Assembly (NCBI GenBank): GCA_033002965.1
Contig: JAURVB010013238.1
Span: 109,022 to 173,021, forward strand
DNA from: Piper betle
Taxonomy: Eukaryota; Streptophyta; Magnoliopsida; Piperales; Piperaceae
Length of the DNA stretch: 64,000 nucleotides
Direction: 5' to 3'
Shown: one piece after another, positions 57,011 through 64,000 of the stretch
Numbering within the stretch: the first letter of the stretch is position 1
How the letters are laid out: each line of letters opens with the position of its first letter
Notes under the pieces: generated by a model
What the model was told of the DNA's origin: nothing
Databases searched by the model: none
What the model saw: only the letters and a program-made list of their open reading frames with translations
Made by a program: the position numbers and the translations under genes

Positions 57011-60000
57011 ATGAAGAGAATTAAATTCAAGAACACTCCTTAAATTTGAGGTCCTACCTTAAGAGTCAAGTTTGGCGCTTCATTTAGGTTTAGTTTAAGA
57101 ATGTGATTTTGGCACTTCTCAAATTGTTTTAAATGGAAATATATAGTGAAGATTAATTACTCAAACCTCATCTCCAAGCTCTTCTATGCAGCTCAAATAG
57201 TTCTTACAACAAGTGCACTAGTCATTGTCAAGTAATCAAGTGAAACATTTTAGAGAAAAATATTAACCTTGAGCAAACAAAAATGAAACATTCTAAGTCT
57301 GAATTAACTGCAAGTTGAAAAGCAAGTAGTCCGCTATTCATTGTGACCATAAATTTTTTTTGATAATAGAAAGAATAATCTTAACGCATTGCAAGTGAGA
57401 AAAAACCCAATTTTGTAGGAGGACAACACCCATCATGCAAAAGATGAAAGTAAAATGAAGATAGAAGAGCAAGCATACAAACTGGCCAAATTTTTACAAG
57501 GAACGTAGAATAGGACACACTTTTGTAGAATAGGACACACTCCCACCAAAATTAATTTAGAAAATAATGCAAGCATAAGCATAAATGAAGCATTCATCAG
57601 ATCAACTGTAAGTATAAACATGAGGCCTCTAGAAACCAATCAAACCAACAAAAGATCATTATTTTCGCCGCAAGAACTAATTATCAAGCATGACAACAAA
57701 ATTATAATATACTTTACCAATTTTAAGATCAATTCAATTAAATTATAAACATTGATGTTACAAGAAAATAAGATAAGATGACTTATTATTGGCTGATTTA
57801 AATTGTGAAATTCATCTACAAAAGACAAATAATCAAAGTCTTTCACAGTCAATACAACTTGCAAAGGACAATTAAATCCCAAATGCAATTTTTTTTTACT
57901 GTGAATCCCACCCAATTTTGTGTATTCTTAAGTGTTATTCTCTTGTTTTCTTTCGTTCAAACTACCATAACAAAGCCCAGTCCTATACAACATTTGCATA
58001 CCTTATGAAAACTCATGTACCATAAACAATCTAATTGAGTTAGTAAAATGGTATGGCCAATGCGAATGCCCTACTATAATTCTATATAGATTATTTAATA
58101 GTAACACTTAGTAATTGCAATCACATTTTAATCCAAGTCTACCTCCTAAAAGAGACTGCTGCCATGACAAATCAATGGCTTGTTTTTCAATCAAATATCT
58201 TATTTTCCGTATTTGCAAGATAAGATTTTATTGTAGGAAGTATGAATACATTTATCCAAAATCAAATGTAATAAATGTCAAAAGCAAGACAAAAGATGAA
58301 TTCTATGTATATATAGAGATTGTTTGTTCAATAAAACATCTCTACCTCAAAATAGATTTGACATTAAAAGTACCTAAAAGATAGGAAGCATTCAAATTAT
58401 CATGACAATCCTGTAATAATGAGATAGAGTAAAACCAGTGTGATACTTTCGTATCTCAACAAGACACTTTCTAATGATCTATATCCTAGTTTGCCCCAAA
58501 CTAACAGTTCATAAGTTTAACGCATGAACACATTTAACCTAAAAAGACAAACTTCCACAGTTCACAGAGAACAGTCTGAACCCCATAGGTCAAAGTTACT
58601 ATTCAAGAAATGGAACTCATGCCATTGTCCTATTTATACCAAGAACTTTTCGCCCATATGCATTTTCAAATGTTATAATCCATTGGCTCCTCAAGTTCCT
58701 ACTCCAAGGGCCATCTCATTACTTCAAGAATCTTGTAACTAGTATACCAATAATACTAGTAACAATATTATAACAAAACAATCGCAAAAATTATTAAACA
58801 GCACCTGAAACTAAAAAATACGAGCACCACCAAAATAATAACATCTTGAAATGTCAGCTCCAGATGGTCGACCACTAGCCATGGGCCATAATGGCTTTGC
58901 ATTTGGTTCTCTACAATATCTGTAGAAATAACAATAGAAGCACATCTTTTATCAACATCTATCTTGGAAAAGTTACAAGCAATAAATGACTATGCAAAAG
59001 AAATGAAATGTGATTAGAATATCATTCCAGCATATTAAGTTTTGAGCTACATTTACAATCTAGATTTTATTTAGATGAAAAGCATTAGCTTTTTCAGATA
59101 AAAGCATTTTCCTCGGCATCTGTTTGACATCATAAACTGCTAAATTTGTCAACATTGCTATCAAGATTGACGATGATAATGGTACCATCTAATTGATAAT
59201 TTGATAATGTGTTACACTTGTAAAGAAAGAAAAAACCGACTTTTTCCAGTTAAAAAATTAAAATGTAAAAAAGATCAGTGAAACTTTAAAAACCCATCAT
59301 TTTCATATCCTTCATTCACCTCAATCAAAAACTAAACCCCCAGTATAGACGGAGGCATCTAATCTTAGTGTGTACAGATAAATGGACTATACAAGAAATC
59401 CAAATTAGCAAATCCAACAAACTCTGTAAATCCTGCATGTTGCTGAAGCACCACTTGCCATCCACTCTATCGAAATGCCTAAAGAGGTACGGAGCAATGA
59501 TGGATCAAATAACTGAAGTTTCTCACGAGTTGATTCCTTACAAACCAACATAGTAGCATACCCATCTCTGTTAGCCATAACTGTTTGTTGGAATACTCCA
59601 CATGGATCCTTTTCTTATAGTTGATGCGTGCAATTTAATAACCTTAAATGGATTAAAAATTTCACATATGAATATCAATATCAATTTGTCATCAAAAGAT
59701 CCTCTCTTACCCTCAAAGAGTTGTTTCTTGTGCTTATAATTTATTACACATTACTTAGGGTCTCTTTTGCAACAAGGCATTATATTGACATAACTATGGT
59801 TTCTTTTTGAAGAAGCTAGATTATTTTATTTTAGGATTTCTTGTCTACCTAAGTTATTAGAACATGTTTAATGCTCCTCCAAACAGCTCCTTTGTGGGGC
59901 ACAAAGATCACAACTTTGAAGAGTAAGGGTATGGCTGAGGTCAGCAGTTAGCTTCCTCCTCTGTGAACCACTCTCCTCCATCCTCAGCAACAATTCATCT

Positions 60001-60530
60001 TCATTCTCTCGTCTCTTGAGAGAATTTATCAAGATCTCGGTGGGGTGCAAAAAATTAACTATGGAAGCACCTGTTGGTGGCATCCCTGAACCAAAATCTC
60101 GGCAAGATCTTGCCGGGATGCCATGAGAAGTCAAACCATGGTTACCATTACTTTTTATAAGTTATTTGAAAAGTAAACTTGCTTGAATTATTAATAATAT
60201 TTAAATGAAAATTTCTGATTAGCAAAATATAATTTATTTTTCTATAAATGTTTATTAAAATGTATTATTCCATATAACTTTCAAATTAACATTTTTTAAA
60301 CTATATTTGTTTTATTTACTCGTAAGCTATTACTTTTTACAATATTTACAAGCATGTTATAATTTTTTTGTACAATAGATAACCTCGTTACTAATATTTC
60401 AATCCCACCACTCATTCTTTTTAAAGGATGTTTTCAACAAATAAGATAAAAAGGTACCCAATAAAGCGCGCCTTAGATACACATATAAAAGTACAAACAA
60501 CAAAGAAGCTGAGATTATTTTATTTTAGGA
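57011..60530. other. intergenic, no gene seen
   Basis: AT-rich sequence. The open frames are under 95 codons and resemble nothing. No tRNA, bounded repeat or conserved motif was found. Confidence 0.5.
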
Positions 60531-60840
60531 TGACGAGGTCAGCGACAAGGGAAGGCCGTTTCTCCGGCATGGGAGGAGGCTAGGGAGAGTGGGGAAGGGG
60601 GGTCAAATTTGATGGGTCCACTGGTTCCGCCACTTGAGAAGGGCGGGGGAGCGAGGGCGAAGTTGTGGAGGCGGGAGAAACTGTGCCACCATGGATTAGA
60701 GTGGGATAGGGAAGAGGGTATTGCCCACGGTGGATGGGGGTCATGGTGGCGCCAGCAAGGTGGAGGAGAAGGTGGAGAGAAGGAAGAAAGGAAAGGAATT
60801 TTCCGCATGGGTTTGAGTTTTTCTTAGGGTTTTTGCTGCT
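60531..60840. other. GC-richer island without convincing gene
   Basis: Open frames on both strands (proline/serine-rich on minus, glycine-rich on plus) come from composition. I recognise no domain. Confidence 0.4.
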
Positions 60841-61020
60841 TTGATTCATGATAAAAATATTTCAGGAAAAACAAAAATAAAATCTTGGATTGAAAATATT
60901 AGAGAGAATAATCCAAATATATATATATAGGAATTTGTTAAATAATGAACTATTCTCTGTGATTCAGAGTTTGAATTCAAGAGACTTATAGAGAACAAAC
61001 AATATTTAGAAATGGCAAAA
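60794..61020 (+). repeat. direct repeat copy 1
   Basis: Contains CCGCATGGGTTTGAGTTTTT, then TTAGGGTTTTTGCTGCTT, and farther on GTGATTCAGAGTTTGAATTC followed by AAGAGACTT and AGAAATGGCAAAAAAT. The same series recurs about 1.1 kb to the right. Confidence 0.7.
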
Positions 61021-61788
61021 AATTAACAAAGTAGTGATATCTTGACTAAATACCTGACAACTTAAACATAAATTAAATGACAAAGTAACTATAGTTAAAT
61101 GATAACTTAAACAAAAAGTAAATGACTTTCTAAACCTTCCTCCCTACTAAGCAAAATCAGATCAACTTAAACAATCGAATAAAGATTGATCATGGATTGT
61201 CTTAATTTGTTAATTAAAAATTTGTTGGATAACTTACAAACCAGAACCAACCATATAAGTAGTACATTTAGATTTTACCAAAGTCAAGATTACATTTTTC
61301 TTTCTTAGAGAGAGAGAGAATATTCAAAAAATAATCAAACAATAAAAATAAAGAAACCACGTTCAGAAAATCCAAAACCAAAACAAACATGATTAAAAAC
61401 ATTTAACGCGCTTCCCTTGCAATTTGCTGCGACAAATCTTCCTCTTCTGCAATTCTTTGCCTGATCTAATGTTAGAAAATTATACAAACATTCACCGATA
61501 AACAAATAAAGACTATTGTAGTTAGTTGATTTTATATTTCTTCCACATCACACCGAGCACGCATAGAAGATTAATTAAATTACGTACACCACTATTTCAT
61601 CTCAGACCGTAGGATCGATACTACCATACAAAATATACCAACTCCAAACTAAAGTACAAGAGCAAAAAGTGAAGAGTTAAAAAATTGAGGTTCCAACAAG
61701 ATCAAAAGATATTTTTAATTGTTGAATTCAGAAATAGACTGAAACATAAATCGGTGACTCAATTATGTTGTGTCCACCGAAAGATGAC

Positions 61789-61790
<2 letters not shown>

Positions 61791-61819
<29 letters not shown>
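61791..61819. repeat. (TA)n microsatellite
   Basis: A TA run of about 29 bases. Confidence 0.95.
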
Positions 61820-61822
<3 letters not shown>

Positions 61823-61866
61823 CGTGTGTGTATGACAGAGACTTGTTACAACAGTTCTAGCAAGAA

Positions 61867-62165
61867 GGAATTAAGTACCGCATGGGTTTATGATTTTTGT
61901 AGGGTTTTTACTGCTTCATGTTCCTTGAAATTTTATTTTGGAAAGACCAACATAAAATATTGAACTTAAAATATTAGAAAGAAAATTCTAAATAATAAGT
62001 GTAAATAATAAAAGATAAAACAATAATAAAGATAAAATAAAAAATATCACAAAGAGCCCAATGAAAAGACAAACATAGTTTATGAAAAACAAAAATAAAG
62101 TGATTCAGAGTTTGAATTCAAGAGACTTCCATAGAGAAAGAACAATAATTAGAAACGGCAAAAAA
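61867..62165 (+). repeat. direct repeat copy 2
   Basis: Contains CCGCATGGGTTTATGATTTT, TAGGGTTTTTACTGCTTCAT, GTGATTCAGAGTTTGAATTC, and AGAAACGGCAAAAAATGTAC. It is diverged from copy 1 by substitutions and an extra stretch in the middle. Confidence 0.7.
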
Positions 62166-62169
62166 TGTA

Positions 62170-64000
62170 CGATGATAATGCCTAAAAGATGATGAAAAAT
62201 GGGTTATCAAGTATGTAGAGATATGCAGTATTGATTGTTATTTTTATTTGATCGTAAAATAGTTTTAGGCCGAATAACGCATTAGGACGTGTTTGATTAT
62301 ATTCGGGTGGGTTATTAGTTATAGAGCATGTCATTTGGATGTTATTGTGTTTGTTTTATTTTATGTGATTTTTCCATAATTTTCTAGAATTTTTTAGAAT
62401 TTATTTCGAGCTAGTTATTATTTTGACTCGAGTCGGAATCGAGTCGATACTAAATTACGAGTTTGCCATTGAGAACACTTCTTCATCTTCCCCGACACCT
62501 TCCTCAAACCCTAGTCGCGCCGCCCTTGTCGTTGCCGCTGCCACCGCTGCTGACGTAGCATGGCCGCCGATCAACGCCGTGCCGTCGCGCCGTGTCGCCC
62601 CGACCAACCCTGGCCACCGTCGCTCCGCCACGACGCCGGAATCGCCCCACAAGCCGCGACGCCTCCCTCGTTGATTCGCCACAGTCCGGGCCGCGCCGCC
62701 GCTACTGTGATCCCGACGACCACCCCTCGCCGTCGCCGACGTTTCCCCCATCATCCCGACCGCCGTCGAGGCCGGCCGGAGCCCCGATCGGAGAACGCCG
62801 CCGCCGCCACCCGTTTTCAACGCCGCCGCCGACGGCCATCGCCGCCTCGGCTACCTTGTTTGACACCGCCATCAGACCAAGGTCGTCGAGCTGGTGCCGA
62901 TAGACCCCCTGATTGCTCCGTCCCGAATCGCCGCCGAAAAACCCCTGAATCCGCCGGAAAACCGCCGACACTCGCCGGAAAACCGCCGAAACCGCCGGAA
63001 AATTGGATTCGTGGGAAATTCGCCGGATCATCCGCCGAACGCACCTGGTCCAATCTGATCGGACTTCGGACGCCGCTAGGTGCCGAATTCGAGTATCGAG
63101 CCACGAAACGGAAACCCTAGCCGTCGCCGATTTTCGACGACGCGAGGTATAATTTATTTTAACTTAATTATTTGAAAGTATTGATTATTAGAATTGCATG
63201 CTAGGATTGGTGAATTGTGTGTTATAATAATATGTATAAATGTAGATTTGATTAAGGATAAAATATGAAATTTATTTGATTGAGTGGTGTTAAAAATGGA
63301 GACTAAGAAACTAATTAGGGTAACTAGGTAATGATCATGATCTAATGCAAACTAGCTTAAGTAGACTTGCTAGAATTGATATAGGTTGATGTGTGTTGAT
63401 TGATGCGTGATTGTGTTGATTGTGTGTGCATGCTATAGGATGTGTGATTCATCATGTGGGCGTTAGTTTTTAGCTTGATTGTGTAGGTACGGTGTAGGAG
63501 CTCGCCGCCTAGGCGCGTGGACCCGTTTGGAGCTTCTACCAGGTCCGTTTAGGACTCGTTCTCTGTTTTTACGCTACTCCATTGTGTATTTGATTTATCA
63601 TGTGCAGGACGAGTTAAGTGGCGTTTTATCGGATCCCACTTAACTCGGGCCATTTAGCCAACAGTTCTTTTTTTCGGATTAATAACCCTCGAGGATGAGA
63701 TCCCTCGAGTTTGTTTTAGAACTTCAGATCCAGCTCAAGTTGCCTTCGGGCCTATTGTATAAATCCCAACCCAGGCCTATATATATATATATAGTTTTCG
63801 TGTTTTCGGTGAGAGATGGAATGAGGGTTACTTGCGGCCACGTCTTCAGATAGGGCGTGTGCCCGGAAGAGCGGGCTCTGGAGCTAGGGAGAACCCACTT
63901 CGTTCCCAAAGGATCCGGACAACTCCACCTTTGAGTTCCTCAAACCCGGAGAAGTGTGGAGGTTTACGGGTACTGCAATGCAGCGCATGTCTAGACTTGA
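62170..64000 (+). mobile_element. long LTR copy C, opposite orientation, cut by window end
   Basis: Parallels LTR B read on its minus strand: TAGGCCGAATAACGCATTAGG, GGGTGGGTTATTAGTTATAG, a GC-rich core (62500-63120), GAGTTAAGTGGCGTTTTATC, and the GAGGATGAGATCCCTCGAG and GAACTCAAAGGTGGAG motifs (the last in reverse). About 280 bases of the expected left end, with the TGTAAAACCC terminus, are missing. The right end lies beyond the window, so whether it is solo or part of a full element is open. Confidence 0.8.

Noticed and set aside
62560..63120. 187-codon Arg/Pro-rich frame
   Set aside because: Lies in the GC-rich core of the long LTR. Several overlapping frames are equally open, as expected from GC-rich repeats.

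Overview
The window is nuclear DNA from a flowering plant. The evidence is a set of interrupted plant genes with GT-AG introns (class VIII myosin, GH27 alpha-galactosidase, katanin p80 WD40 subunit), an intronless Kunitz-type inhibitor, plant-type retroelements primed from initiator tRNA-Met, and scraps of plastid DNA. I cannot name the species from the sequence.

Layout. 1-9.1 kb is repeat-rich: a C/G-rich inverted repeat, (AT)n tracts, a syntaxin (SYP7-like) exon fragment beside a PPR relic, a 5' fragment of an aspartic protease, a palindromic array, and a small TRIM retroelement that carries an extra inverted LTR. 9.1-16.4 kb is a myosin VIII gene; my 23-exon model gives 1189 codons plus stop in one open frame, with a 14-nt micro-exon and one GC-AG intron. 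17.2-17.9 kb (minus) is a secreted Kunitz/miraculin-like protein. 19.05-19.68 kb is a TIR element, probably hAT-like, flanked by an 8-bp target-site duplication (TSD). 20.4-26.2 kb is an AGAL1-type alpha-galactosidase with 15 exons and one problematic splice junction. 27.0-42.8 kb (minus) is KTN80; my 18-exon model gives 789 codons plus stop. Its intron 13 is 7.3 kb long because a degenerate Copia element with TSD GTTTT sits in it, and that element's 3' LTR is itself split by a 703-bp TIR element with a 9-bp TSD.

42.8-64 kb is a repeat-dominated upstream region. It holds two broken duplicates of KTN80 exons (exon 10 inverted; exon 5 with its introns), a mosaic of plastid pieces (ycf2, trnC, rpoB), a LINE relic, two nested long solo LTRs (2.87 kb inside about 2.4 kb) with a third copy running off the right edge, a second TRIM and a Copia gag scrap. 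54.7-62.1 kb has no gene that I can support.

The four intact-looking genes share no obvious pathway. Myosin VIII (actin/plasmodesmata) and KTN80 (microtubule severing) are both cytoskeletal, AGAL1 acts in the wall or vacuole, and the Kunitz protein is secreted. The dominant theme is layered transposition: LTR in LTR, TIR element in LTR in intron, and gene fragments scattered 5' of their parent gene. Gene models come from splice signals, frame and remembered family sequences; no alignment was run.
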